The notes below the pieces were generated by a model that saw nothing but the letters and a program-made list of their open reading frames with translations, did not search any database and was not told where the DNA came from. Made by a program: the position numbers and the translations under genes. From Acanthornis magna (lineage: Eukaryota > Chordata > Aves > Passeriformes > Acanthizidae), in the NCBI GenBank assembly GCA_036785705.1, contig JAWUZG010000135.1:4092001-4156000 (forward strand): a DNA stretch of 64,000 bases. The letters run 5' to 3'. This document shows, one piece after another, positions 1 through 10,773 of the stretch; position 1 is the first letter of the stretch, and every line of letters begins with the position of its first letter.

Positions 1-801
1 TGGTGCAGGCACTTGGAGCATGTGCTATTTGCAAATGTCTCCAGGTGTCTTTCAGAGGGCCAGCGTGTGTTGTTTTGGCCTTGAATTCTGCTGAAAGTCC
101 TTCTGGCAAGGAAGCCTGCATGAAGGTGCTGCTAGTGAGGCAAAGATTTGGCAGCTGAGCAGCTGCCGGGAGTTGCAGGCGTCTGCCTGACAGTCAGTCC
201 CTTGAGAGTGTCAATGTGCAGTCAGTCCCCTTTCCTAGGGGAAGTTTTTCTAGTGTGTTCCTCCTTGGAGTGTGTGTGGGCTCCTGCTGGGGAAGTGGAC
301 AGCAAGCAAGGGCACTGTTGGTGGTGAAGGGAGAGAGAGCTGCCCAGGAGTGTTGGTGTGGTGAGTTACATGGAGCTCTACTTGGGAATTGGGTTTTTTT
401 GCTTGCTGTAAGATATGACTGCTTTCCTATTGTTTTCATAGAGTGCACTCCATTGTACTCTGTGTAGCCTCCCAGGAGTAGGTTTAGCTTTTCTATGGAG
501 TGGTCAGTAATTGGGATTGAGTTGTCTGTGTCGAATCATTTGTGTTAGGGAAGACCTGCTTTTCTAGGAATAGATCAGATGGGCCATTTGTAAGTGCTGC
601 GGGACAGAGTTACTTAAAGCACTGGCTTTAAGTGTGAGGCTGGGATTGGATGCAGCTGCCGCCAAGGCTCCTGTGTCTGAGAAGGAGTTGAGAAAGCCAA
701 GGGCTGCTCTCTGGCCCTCGTGACTCAGTGGCCAGGCTGCTCTGGGAGCCTTTGTGTGAATCTGCCAGCACAGCAGCGACAGATGTCCCCGAGGAGCTTG
801 T

Positions 802-1440
802 GTGAGTGCAGGTGAGATCAGAGCTCTTGAGCAGCCTGGAGAGCCTGGGGATGTGGCCACGGAGCCGCCAGGATATCTGGTGACCTCGGGGTTCCTATGA
901 GCAGAGGGAGCACTAAGATGTGCCCATGGCACCTGTGTAAGTGCCTGTGGCTAAAGGGCTCTTTTGCAGCCTGGAGAGCCTTGGCATGTGGCCATGAAGC
1001 CACAGTGCGTGTCTGTGACATCAGAGCGCTTTGGCAGCATGGAAAGGCCTGGAATGGCTGCAGGGGCCAGAGGTGAGTGCCTGTGACATCAGAGCTGTCC
1101 AGCAGCAGCAGGGAGACGGAGGGAATGTCACAGGCCATGCCCTGTGAGTTGCTGTGACAGCATGGCTCCTTAGCAGCGTGCAGATTGCCGGGATGTTACC
1201 CTTGAGGCCCTGGCATTGCCCTGGTCGTGTGTGTTGTTTAGGAAGATAGAGAGAGCCGTGGCATGTCCCCCTGGAAGGCCAGGGAGTGGCAGTTGCAAAA
1301 GAGCTCCTTAGCACTTAGAGACACATGGGATGTCCCCATGGAGGCACTGTGAGAGCCCGTGACCTCAGAGGTCTTTGGAAGCTGAGAGAGCCCCGGGATG
1401 CCATGGGATGTGAGCATGGGGAGCCTGTGGGCAGGTGTGA
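802..1440 (+). repeat. Minisatellite block 1 within the unit (~68-bp subrepeats)
   Basis: About nine degenerate subrepeats. Successive starts of the GTGAGTGCCTGTGA-like motif lie near 802, 870, 936, 1006, 1073 and 1143, a spacing of 67-70 bp. Each subrepeat then shows a GCTCTTTAGCAGCCTGGAGA-like segment and an ATGTCCCCATGGAGGC-like segment. The block recurs in units 2-6 at offsets 3591, 7182, 10773, 14364 and 17949. The array's right end falls in its first subrepeat. Confidence 0.85.
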
Positions 1441-1965
1441 TGTCCCTGCTTGTGCTGGTGCATCCCCCCCTGCCCTTTTTTCAGGCTGCAGCATGATATG
1501 AGAAATGCTGCTGAGGCCTTGGCCTTGACGAATGCAGCGGGGCTGAGGTGCTGTGGAGCTTCTGAGAAACGCTGTGTGCTGCCAGGAAGTGCTGTGTTCT
1601 AAGGTGCTCCTGCTTTTTTTGCTTGTTGAACAGACTTTGAAATTTGTTTTTGCCTGGATGGCATCACATTGGTGTTGTCCCGTGTTCAGGGAAAGCTGCC
1701 GATGAGAAGTGGGGCCAGGCTGAAGGCTTGTTGTGACTAAAGGCCATGCCTTGGGGCCCTGTAAGCAGGGGTGCCAAAGGAGGCCCTGGCAGCTGTGCTG
1801 GGCCGCAGCAGCGGTGAGCAGCAAAGTCCCTGTGCGTGGGGCCTCTGCCAGCCGGCAGCTGTCCCGTTTGCTGCACTCGGGGCATCCGCGAAGGAGCACG
1901 GCTCCTGGGCCCCCGATCCTGCCGCTCCCAGAGGCCTCAGGCTTTGGCCGCTGAGAAGATGGCAA
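1315..1965 (-). other. Conserved 216-codon open frame of the unit, probably not coding
   Basis: An open minus-strand frame of 216 codons recurs intact in all six units (also 4906-5556, 8497-9147, 12088-12738, 15679-16329, 19264-19914). Below its stop, the same frame stays open to about 1021 in unit 1. The product is rich in Ser, Pro, Gln, His and Arg, and I see no known domain, signal peptide or membrane segment. Copies differ by a few amino acid changes, such as RGCPE versus CGSPE near residue 25. The plus strand is G/T-rich with few TTA, CTA or TCA triplets, which by itself gives long minus-strand frames. Overlapping open frames in other minus phases favour this explanation. I would not annotate a protein without transcript evidence. 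Confidence 0.3.
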
Positions 1966-2520
1966 GGCACGTGAAAGGAGTATTTCAGTAGCTTGGAGGG
2001 GAATTTTGCCTCGTAGAGCCTCTTTGTGTGCTTGTGGGAGTGCAGGTGTGCATGCGCTCTCTGCAATGTGGGAGAGGGGCTGCTCTGGTGGATTCAGAAG
2101 TGCTTTAGGTTTGTCCCTAAGTTAGGTCTCGAAGTTCCTGCAGTGCTATGGTAAGGGCTGTGTGGATCCTTTGCTGAGGGCTTGGGTTCCAGCTCAGTTC
2201 TAAGTGAAGCGTTGTGTAGTTGAAGTCCAGTTCAGTTGAAATGCCCTGAACTGCTGTTCCTGCCCTAAGTTGTTGATTTGAATTTGAGTTATCAAGTGAA
2301 ATGTTGCTCAAGCTGAAGTGCTCCTAAGGGAAGTGCTCTTGAGCCTTTGGGCCATGTTCTTCTTATCCTGACCCTTTCTCTTCTTTAGAGACACAGCCTC
2401 ACACACACGGACAGACAGACATAGATAATTTGGGTTTGATTTCATTTTGGATTGATTGACTCTGGATTTTTGTTTGTTGCTTTTCCTCGCTGTGCTTTAA
2501 GCATGGTATAAGTAGTAGAG

Positions 2521-2774
2521 TGAAGCTTGGCAAGGAAGCTTGTCCTGCTGTGTCTTTGCTATGAAATCTTTCTTTCCCGATAGCTTTCCTATGATTCTTG
2601 GAGTGAAGTGCAAGTGCCTGTGCCATCACATCTCTTTGGTGAGTGAGTGAAGCTTGGCAAGGAAGCTTGTCCTGCTGTGGCTTTTCCATGAAATCTTTCT
2701 TTCCCGATAGCTTTCCTATGATTCTTGGAGTGATGTAAAAGTGCCTGTGCCATCACATCTCTTTAGCAGCGTGG
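2521..2774 (+). repeat. 127-bp internal tandem duplication of the unit
   Basis: Two copies start with TGAAGCTTGGCAAGGAAGCT at 2521 and 2648. They diverge at a few positions, such as the segment after CCTGCTGTG and the end of each copy. The duplication is present in units 1-5 and single in unit 6, so it is an indel marker within the array. Confidence 0.9.
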
Positions 2775-3545
2775 AGCCACCTGGGATGTCAGCACCGAGG
2801 TGCTGGGAGTGAGTGCCTGTGACACCAGGGCTTCTGGGCAGCGTGTGGAGTCCTGGCGTGTGCCTTTGGCTGTCCTGGGACAGCCTGTGAGCTCAGTGTT
2901 CTTTTGAAAGCTGGATAGCTCTGGCGTGTCCCCAGGGAGTTCCTGTGCCAAGATGTGACCTGCTGGCTCTTTGGCAGCCTGGAGATGGCTGGAGTGTACC
3001 CAGGGGGCAAGTGTGAGTGTCAGAGACTTGCCAGCTCTTGAGGAGGATGGAAGGGTGCAGGGATGTCCCCATGGAGGCCCTGTGAGTGCCTGTGAGCTGG
3101 CGGCACCTTAGCAGCGTGAGACTCGTGGGCTGTCAGCCCTGAGAGCCTGTTGAAGGCCGTGATGTGTGTGCAGAGAGGTTTGTCAAATGGGAGAGTCGTG
3201 GCATGTCCCTATGGAGCCGCTGGGGTTGTGTGTGCCCTCAGTGTTCTTGAGGAGCCTCGAGAGCCCTGGGACGGCCCCGTGGAAGCGCAGGGAGTGCCTG
3301 TGACATAGCAGCGGTGCCTGATGAGATCAAAGGGCCCTGGGATGTCAGCTTGGAATGGCTGTGAGTGCCTGAGAGCACACGTCTGTCTCTCATGGCCGGA
3401 GAGCTGTGGCAGGTGCCCATGGTAGGTGTGTGAGTGCAGGTGAGCTCAGGGCTCTGCAGAAGGCTGTAGGCCTGTGGGCTGTGAGGCTGGAAGGCCTGGG
3501 AGTGCTTTGGAGCTGAGTGCTCTGTAGCAGTCGGGAGCCGCCTGG
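2739..3545 (+). repeat. Minisatellite block 2 within the unit (~68-bp subrepeats)
   Basis: About eleven or twelve degenerate copies of the same ~68-bp subrepeat as block 1, recognisable by GAGTGCCTGTGA, TTAGCAGC.TGGAG and GATGTCCCCATGGAGGC motifs. The whole 3.6-kb unit therefore evolved around an older minisatellite, with two blocks separated by unrelated spacer. Corresponding blocks exist in units 2-6. Confidence 0.85.
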
Positions 3546-3591
3546 GAGGTTGTAGCAGGATGCTTTGGGCCGGCTGCTTTGCCTTGGAACG

Positions 3592-6500
3592 TGGTGCAGG
3601 CACTTGGAGCATGTGCTATTTGCAAATGTCTCCAGGTGTCTTTCAGAGGGCCAGCGTGTGTTGTTTTGGCCTTGAATTCTGCTGAAAGTCCTTCTGGCAA
3701 GGAAGCCTGCATGAAGGTGCTGCTAGTGAGGCAAAGATTTGGCAGCTGAGCTGCTGCCGGGAGTTGCAGGCGTCTGCCTGACAGTCAGTCCCTTGAGAGT
3801 GTCAATGTGCAGTCAGTCCCCTTTCCTAGGGGAGGTTTTTCTAGCGTGTTCCTCCTTGGAGTGTGTGAGGGCTCCTGCTGGGGAAGTGGACAGCAAGCAA
3901 GGGCACTGTTGGTGGTGAAGGGAGAGAGAGCTGCCCAGGAGTGTTGGTGTGGTGAGTTACATGGAGCTCTACTTGGGAATTGGGTTTTTTTGCTTGCTGT
4001 AAGATATGACTGCTTTCCTATTGTTTTCATAGAGTGCACTCCATTGTACTCTGTGTAGGCTCCCAGGAGTAGGTTTAGCTTTTCTATGGAGTGGTCAGTA
4101 ATTGGGATTGAGTTGTCTGTGTCGAATCATTTGTGTTAGGGAAGAGCTGCTTTTCTAGGAATAGATCAGATGGGCCATTTGTAAGTGCTGCGGGACAGAG
4201 TTACTTAAAGCACTGGCTTTAAGTGTGAGGCTGGGATTGGATGCAGCCGCCGCCAAGGCTCCTGTGTCTGAGAAGGAGTTGAGAAAGCCAAGGGCTGCTC
4301 TCTGGCCCTCGTGACTCAGTGGCCAGGCTGCTCTGGGAGCCTTTGTGTGAATCTGCCAGCACAGCAGCGACAGATGTCCCCGAGGAGCTTGTGTGAGTGC
4401 AGGTGAGATCAGAGCTCTTGAGCAGCCTGGAGAGCCTGGGGATGTGGCCACGGAGCCGCCAGGATATCTGGTGACCTCGGGGTTCCTATGAGCAGAGGGA
4501 GCACTAAGATGTGCCCATGGCACCTGTGTAAGTGCCTGTGGCTAAAGGGCTCTTTTGCAGCCTGGAGAGCCTTGGCATGTGGCCATGAAGCCACAGTGCG
4601 TGTCTGTGACATCAGAGCGCTTTGGCAGCATGGAAAGGCCTGGAATGGCTGCAGGGGCCAGAGGTGAGTGCCTGTGACATCAGAGCTGTCCAGCAGCAGC
4701 AGGGAGACGGAGGGAATGTCACAGGCCATGCCCTGTGAGTTGCTGTGACAGCATGGCTCCTTAGCAGCGTGCAGATTGCCGGGATGTTACCCTGCAGGCC
4801 CTGGCATTGCCCTGGTCGTGTGTGTTGTTTAGGAAGATAGAGAGAGCCCTGGCATGTCCCCCTGGAAGGCCAGGGAGTGGCAGTTGCAAAAGAGCTCCTT
4901 AGCACTTAGAGACACATGGGATGTCCCCATGGAGGCACTGTGAGAGCCCGTGACCTCAGAGGTCTTTGGAAGCTGAGAGAGCCCCGGGATGCCATGGGAT
5001 GTGAGCATGGGGAGCCTGTGGGCAGGTGTGATGTCCCTGCTTGTGCTGGTGCATCCCCCCCTGCCCTTTTTTCAGGCTGCAGCATGATATGAGAAATGCT
5101 GCTGAGGCCTTGGCCTTGACGAATGCAGCGGGGCTGAGGTGCTGTGGAGCTTCTGAGAAACGCTGTGTGCTGCCAGGAAGTGCTGTGTTCTAAGGTGCTC
5201 CTGCTTTTTTTGCTTGTTGAACAGACTTTGAAATTTGTTTTTGCCTGGATGGCATCACATTGGTGTTGTCCCGTGTTCAGGGAAAGCTGCCGATGAGAAG
5301 TGGGGCCAGGCTGAAGGCTTGTTGTGACTAAAGGCCATGCCTTGGGGCCCTGTAAGCAGGGGTGCCAAAGGAGGCCCTGGCAGCTGTGCTGGGCCGCAGC
5401 AGCGGTGAGCAGCAAAGTCCCTGTGCGTGGGGCCTCTGCCAGCCGGCAGCTGTCCCGTTTGCTGCACTCGGGGCATCCGCGAAGGAGCACGGCTCCTGGG
5501 CCCCCGATCCTGCCGCTCCCAGAGGCCTCAGGCTTTGGCCGCTGAGAAGATGGCAAGGCACGTGAAAGGAGTATTTCAGTAGCTTGGAGGGGAATTTTGC
5601 CTCGTAGAGCCTCTTTGTGTGCTTGTGGGAGTGCAGGTGTGCATGCGCTCTCTGCAATGTGGGAGAGGGGCTGCTCTGGTGGATTCAGAAGTGCTTTAGG
5701 TTTGTCCCTAAGTTAGGTCTCGAAGTTCCTGCAGTGCTATGGTAAGGGCTGTGTGGATCCTTTGCTGAGGTCTTGGGTTCCAGCTCAGTTCTAAGTGAAG
5801 CGTTGTGTAGTTGAAGTCCAGTTCAGTTGAAATGCCCTGAACTGCTGTTCCTGCCCTAAGTTGTTGATTTGAATTTGAGTTATCAAGTGAAATGTTGCTC
5901 AAGCTGAAGTGCTCCTAAGGGAAGTGCTCTTGAGCCTTTGGGCCATGTTCTTCTTATCCTGACCCTTTCTCTTCTTTAGAGACACAGCCTCACACACACG
6001 GACAGACAGACATAGATAATTTGGGTTTGATTTCATTTTGGATTGATTGACTCTGGATTTTTGTTTGTTGCTTTTCCTCGCTGTGCTTTAAGCATGGTAT
6101 AAGTAGTAGAGTGAAGCTTGGCAAGGAAGCTTGTCCTGCTGTGTCTTTGCTATGAAATCTTTCTTTCCCGATAGCTTTCCTATGATTCTTGGAGTGAAGT
6201 GCAAGTGCCTGTGCCATCACATCTCTTTGGTGAGTGAGTGAAGCTTGGCAAGGAAGCTTGTCCTGCTGTGGCTTTTCCATGAAATCTTTCTTTCCCGATA
6301 GCTTTCCTATGATTCTTGGAGTGATGTAAAAGTGCCTGTGCCATCACATCTCTTTAGCAGCGTGGAGCCACCTGGGATGTCAGCACCGAGGTGCTGGGAG
6401 TGAGTGCCTGTGACACCAGGGCTTCTGGGCAGCGTGTGGAGTCCTGGCGTGTGCCTTTGGCTGTCCTGGGACAGCCTGTGAGCTCAGTGTTCTTTTGAAA

Positions 6501-7182
6501 GCTGGATAGCTCTGGCGTGTCCCCAGGGAGTTCCTGTGCCAAGATGTGACCTGCTGGCTCTTTGGCAGCCTGGAGATGGCTGGAGTGTACCCAGGGGGCA
6601 AGTGTGAGTGTCAGAGACTTGCCAGCTCTTGAGGAGGATGGAAGGGTGCAGGGATGTCCCCATGGAGGCCCTGTGAGTGCCTGTGAGCTGGCGGCACCTT
6701 AGCAGCGTGAGACTCGTGGGCTGTCAGCCCTGAGAGCCTGTTGAAGGCCGTGATGTGTGTGCAGAGAGGTTTGTCAAATGGGAGAGTCGTGGCATGTCCC
6801 TATGGAGCCGCTGGGGTTGTGTGTGCCCTCAGTGTTCTTGAGGAGCCTCGAGAGCCCTGGGACGGCCCCGTGGAAGCGCAGGGAGTGCCTGTGACATAGC
6901 AGCGGTGCCTGATGAGATCAAAGGGCCCTGGGATGTCAGCTTGGAATGGCTGTGAGTGCCTGAGAGCACACGTCTGTCTCTCATGGCCGGAGAGCTGTGG
7001 CAGGTGCCCATGGTAGGTGTGTGAGTGCAGGTGAGCTCAGGGCTCTGCAGAAGGCTGTAGGCCTGTGGGCTGTGAGGCTGGAAGGCCTGGGAGTGCTTTG
7101 GAGCTGAGTGCTCTGTAGCAGTCGGGAGCCGCCTGGGAGGTTGTAGCAGGATGCTTTGGGCCGGCTGCTTTGCCTTGGAACG
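3592..7182 (+). repeat. Macrosatellite unit 2 (3591 bp)
   Basis: Same length and layout as unit 1, with every landmark offset by 3591. It shares with unit 1 the GCATCCGCGAAGG variant (around 5474) where later units have GGATCCGCAAATG. It carries its own small differences, for example around 4145 and 4848. Confidence 0.95.
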
Positions 7183-10100
7183 TGGTGCAGGCACTTGGAG
7201 CATGTGCTATTTGCAAATGTCTCCAGGTGTCTTTCAGAGGGCCAGCGTGTGTTGTTTTGGCCTTGAATTCTGCTGAAAGTCCTTCTGGCAAGGAAGCCTG
7301 CATGAAGGTGCTGCTAGTGAGGCAAAGATTTGGCAGCTGAGCAGCTGCCGGGAGTTGCAGGCGTCTGCCTGACAGTCAGTCCCTTGGGAGTGTCAATGTG
7401 CAGTCAGTCCCCTTTCCTAGGGGAGGTTTTTCTAGCGTGTTCCTCCTTGGAGTGTGTGAGGGCTCCTGCTGGGGAAGTGGACAGCAAGCAAGGGCACTGT
7501 TGGTGGTGAAGGGAGAGAGAGCTGCCCAGGAGTGTTGGTGTGGTGAGTTACATGGAGCTCTACTTGGGAATTGGGTTTTTTTGCTTGCTGTAAGATATGA
7601 CTGCTTTCCTATTGTTTTCATAGAGTGCACTCCATTGTACTCTGTGTAGGCTCCCAGGAGTAGGTTTAGCTTTTCTATGGAGTGGTCAGTAATTGGGATT
7701 GAGTTGTCTGTGTCGAATCATTTGTGTTAGGGAAGACCTGCTTTTCTGGGAATAGATCAGATGGGCCATTTGTAAGTGCTGCGGGACAGAGTTACTTAAA
7801 GCACTGGCTTTAAGTGTGAGGCTGGGATTGGATGCAGCCGCCGCCAAGGCTCCTGTGTCTGAGAAGGAGTTGAGAAAGCCAAGGGCTGCTCTCTGGCCCT
7901 CGTGACTCAGTGGCCAGGCTGCTCTGGGAGCCTTTGTGTGAATCTGCCAGCACAGCAGCGACAGATGTCCCCGAGGAGCTTGTGTGAGTGCAGGTGAGAT
8001 CAGAGCTCTTGAGCAGCCTGGAGAGCCTGGGGATGTGGCCACGGAGCCGCCAGGATATCTGGTGACCTCGGGGTTCCTATGAGCAGAGGGAGCACTAAGA
8101 TGTGCCCATGGCACCTGTGTAAGTGCCTGTGGCTAAAGGGCTCTTTTGCAGCCTGGAGAGCCTTGGCATGTGGCCATGAAGCCACAGTGCGTGTCTGTGA
8201 CATCAGAGCGCTTTGGCAGCATGGAAAGGCCTGGAATGGCTGCAGGGGCCAGAGGTGAGTGCCTGTGACATCAGAGCTGTCCAGCAGCAGCAGGGAGACG
8301 GAGGGAATGTCACAGGCCATGCCCTGTGAGTTGCTGTGACAGCATGGCTCCTTAGCAGTGTGCAGATTGCCGGGATGTTACCCTGCAGGTCCTGGCATTG
8401 CCCTGGTCGTGTGTGTTGTTTAGGAAGATAGAGAGAGCCGTGGCATGTCCCCCTGGAAGGCCAGGGAGTGGCAGTTGCAAAAGAGCTCCTTAGCACTTAG
8501 AGACACGTGGGATGTCCCCATGGAGGCACTGTGAGAGCCCGTGACCTCAGAGGTCTTTGGAAGCTGAGAGAGCCCCGGGATGCCATGGGATGTGAGCATG
8601 GGGAGCCTGTGGGCAGGTGTGATGTCCCTGCTTGTGCTGGTGCATCCCCCCCTGCCCTTTTTTCAGGCTGCAGCATGATATGAGAAATGCTGCTGAGGCC
8701 TTGGCCTTGACGAATGCAGCGGGGCTGAGGTGCTGTGGAGCTTCTGAGAAACGCTGTGTGCTGCCAGGAAGTGCTGTGTTCTAAGGTGCTCCTGCTTTTT
8801 TTGCTTGTTGAACAGACTTTGAAATTTGTTTTTGCCTGGATGGCATCACATTGGTGTTGTCCCGTGTTCAGGGAAAGCTGCCGATGAGAAGTGGGGCCAG
8901 GCTGAAGGCTTATTGTGACTAAAGGCCATGCCTTGGGGCCCTGTAAGCAGGGGTGCCAAAGGAGGCCCTGGCAGCTGTGCTGGGCCGCAGCAGCGGTGAG
9001 CAGCAAAGTCCCTGTGCGTGGGGCCTCTGCCAGCCGGCAGCTGTCCCGTTTGCTGCACTCGGGGGATCCGCAAATGAGCACGGCTCCTGGGCCCCCGATC
9101 CTGCCGCTCCCAGAGGCCTCAGGCTTTGGCCGCTGAGAAGATGGCAAGGCACGTGAAAGGAGTATTTCAGTAGCTTGGAGGGGAATTTTGCCTCGTAGAG
9201 CCTCTTTGTGTGCTTGTGGGAGTGCAGGTGTGCATGCGCTCTCTGCAATGTGGGAGAGGGGCTGCTCTGGTGGATTCAGAAGTGCTTTAGGTTTGTCCCT
9301 AAGTTAGGTCTCGAAGTTCCTGCAGTGCTATGGTAAGGGCTGTGTGGATCCTTTGCTGAGGTCTTGGGTTCCAGCTCAGTTCTAAGTGAAGCGTTGTGTA
9401 GTTGAAGTCCAGTTCAGTTGAAATGCCCTGAACTGCTGTTCCTGCCCTAAGTTGTTGATTTGAATTTGAGTTATCAAGTGAAATGTTGCTCAAGCTGAAG
9501 TGCTCCTAAGGGAAGTGCTCTTGAGCCTTTGGGCCATGTTCTTCTTATCCTGACCCTTTCTCTTCTTTAGAGACACAGCCTCACACACACGGACAGACAG
9601 ACATAGATAATTTGGGTTTGATTTCATTTTGGATTGATTGACTCTGGATTTTTGTTTGTTGCTTTTCCTCGCTGTGCTTTAAGCATGGTATAAGTAGTAG
9701 AGTGAAGCTTGGCAAGGAAGCTTGTCCTGCTGTGTCTTTGCTATGAAATCTTTCTTTCCCGATAGCTTTCCTATGATTCTTGGAGTGAAGTGCAAGTGCC
9801 TGTGCCATCACATCTCTTTGGTGAGTGAGTGAAGCTTGGCAAGGAAGCTTGTCTTGCTGTGGCTTTTCCATGAAATCTTTCTTTCCCGATAGCTTTCCTA
9901 TGATTCTTGGAGTGATGTAAAAGTGCCTGTGCCATCACATCTCTTTAGCAGCGTGGAGCCACCTGGGATGTCAGCACCGAGGTGCTGGGAGTGCGTGCCT
10001 GTGACACCAGGGCTTCTGGGCAGCGTGCGGACTCCTGGCGTGTGCCTTTGGCTGTCCTGGGACAGCCTGTGAGCTCAGTGTTCTTTTGAAAGCTGGATAG

Positions 10101-10773
10101 CTCTGGCGTGTCCCCAGGGAGTTCCTGTGCCAAGATGGGACCTGCTGGCTCTTTGGCAGCCTGGAGATGGCTGGAGTGTGCCCAGGGGGCAAGTGTGAGT
10201 GTCAGGGACTTGCCAGCTCTTGAGGAGGATGGAAGGGTGCAGGGATGTCCCCATGGAGGCCCTGTGAGTGCCTGTGAGCTGGCGGCACCTTAGCAGCGTG
10301 AGACTCGTGGGCTGTCAGCCCTGAGAGCCTGTTGAAGGCCGTGATGTGTGTGCAGAGAGGTTTGTCAAATGGGAGAGTCGTGGCATGTCCCTATGGAGCC
10401 GCTGGGGTTGTGTGTGCCCTCAGTGTTCTTGAGGAGCCTCGAGAGCCCTGGGACGGCCCCGTGGAAGCGCAGGGAGTGCCTGTGACATAGCAGCGGTGCC
10501 TGATGAGATCAAAGGGCCCTGGGATGTCAGCTTGGAATGGCTGTGAGTGCCTGAGAGCACACGTCTGTCTCTCATGGCCGGAGAGCTGTGGCAGGTGCCC
10601 ATGGTAGGTGTGTGAGTGCAGGTGAGCTCAGGGCTCTGCAGAAGGCTGTAGGCCTGTGGGCTGTGAGGCTGGAAGGCCTGGGAGTGCTTTGGAGCTGAGT
10701 GCTCTGTAGCAGTCGGGAGCCGCCTGGGAGGTTGTAGCAGGATGCTTTGGGCCGGCTGCTTTGCCTTGGAACG
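7183..10773 (+). repeat. Macrosatellite unit 3 (3591 bp)
   Basis: Full-length copy. It shares with unit 4 a set of variants not seen elsewhere, in the segment about 9990-10205 (for example CAGCGTGCGGACTCC and AAGATGGGACC). I saw only a very few differences from unit 4, such as one base near 8911. This makes 3 and 4 the closest pair in the array. Confidence 0.95.

Larger units (their letters stand above)
1..3591 (+). repeat. Macrosatellite unit 1 (3591 bp)
   Basis: The phase is arbitrary: the unit is counted from the first base of the window. Layout by position: spacer A 1-801; minisatellite block 1 about 802-1440; spacer B about 1441-2520, with C/T-rich tracts and the only long minus-strand open frame (1315-1965); the 127-bp duplication 2521-2774; minisatellite block 2 about 2739-3545. 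Unit 1 has private variants near 240-270. With unit 2 it shares a variant near 1881-1895 that lacks the GGATCC found there in units 3-6. Confidence 0.95.

Noticed and set aside
194..467. Open frames on both strands near the start of each unit (83-84 codons)
   Set aside because: They overlap each other on opposite strands, recur with the repeat, and show no domain or splice-compatible context. A low-GC intron-like tract ending in an acceptor motif runs through them.
564..1314. Chain of overlapping minus-strand open frames with ~23-residue periodicity
   Set aside because: They follow the ~68-bp minisatellite and its lack of minus-strand stops, and different phases are open over the same DNA. 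This is best explained by composition.
2985..3010. Possible CTCF-like motif (ACCCAGGGGGCAAG) in each unit
   Set aside because: It only partly resembles the CTCF core and is altered by a substitution in some units. It is too weak to annotate without a matrix scan.
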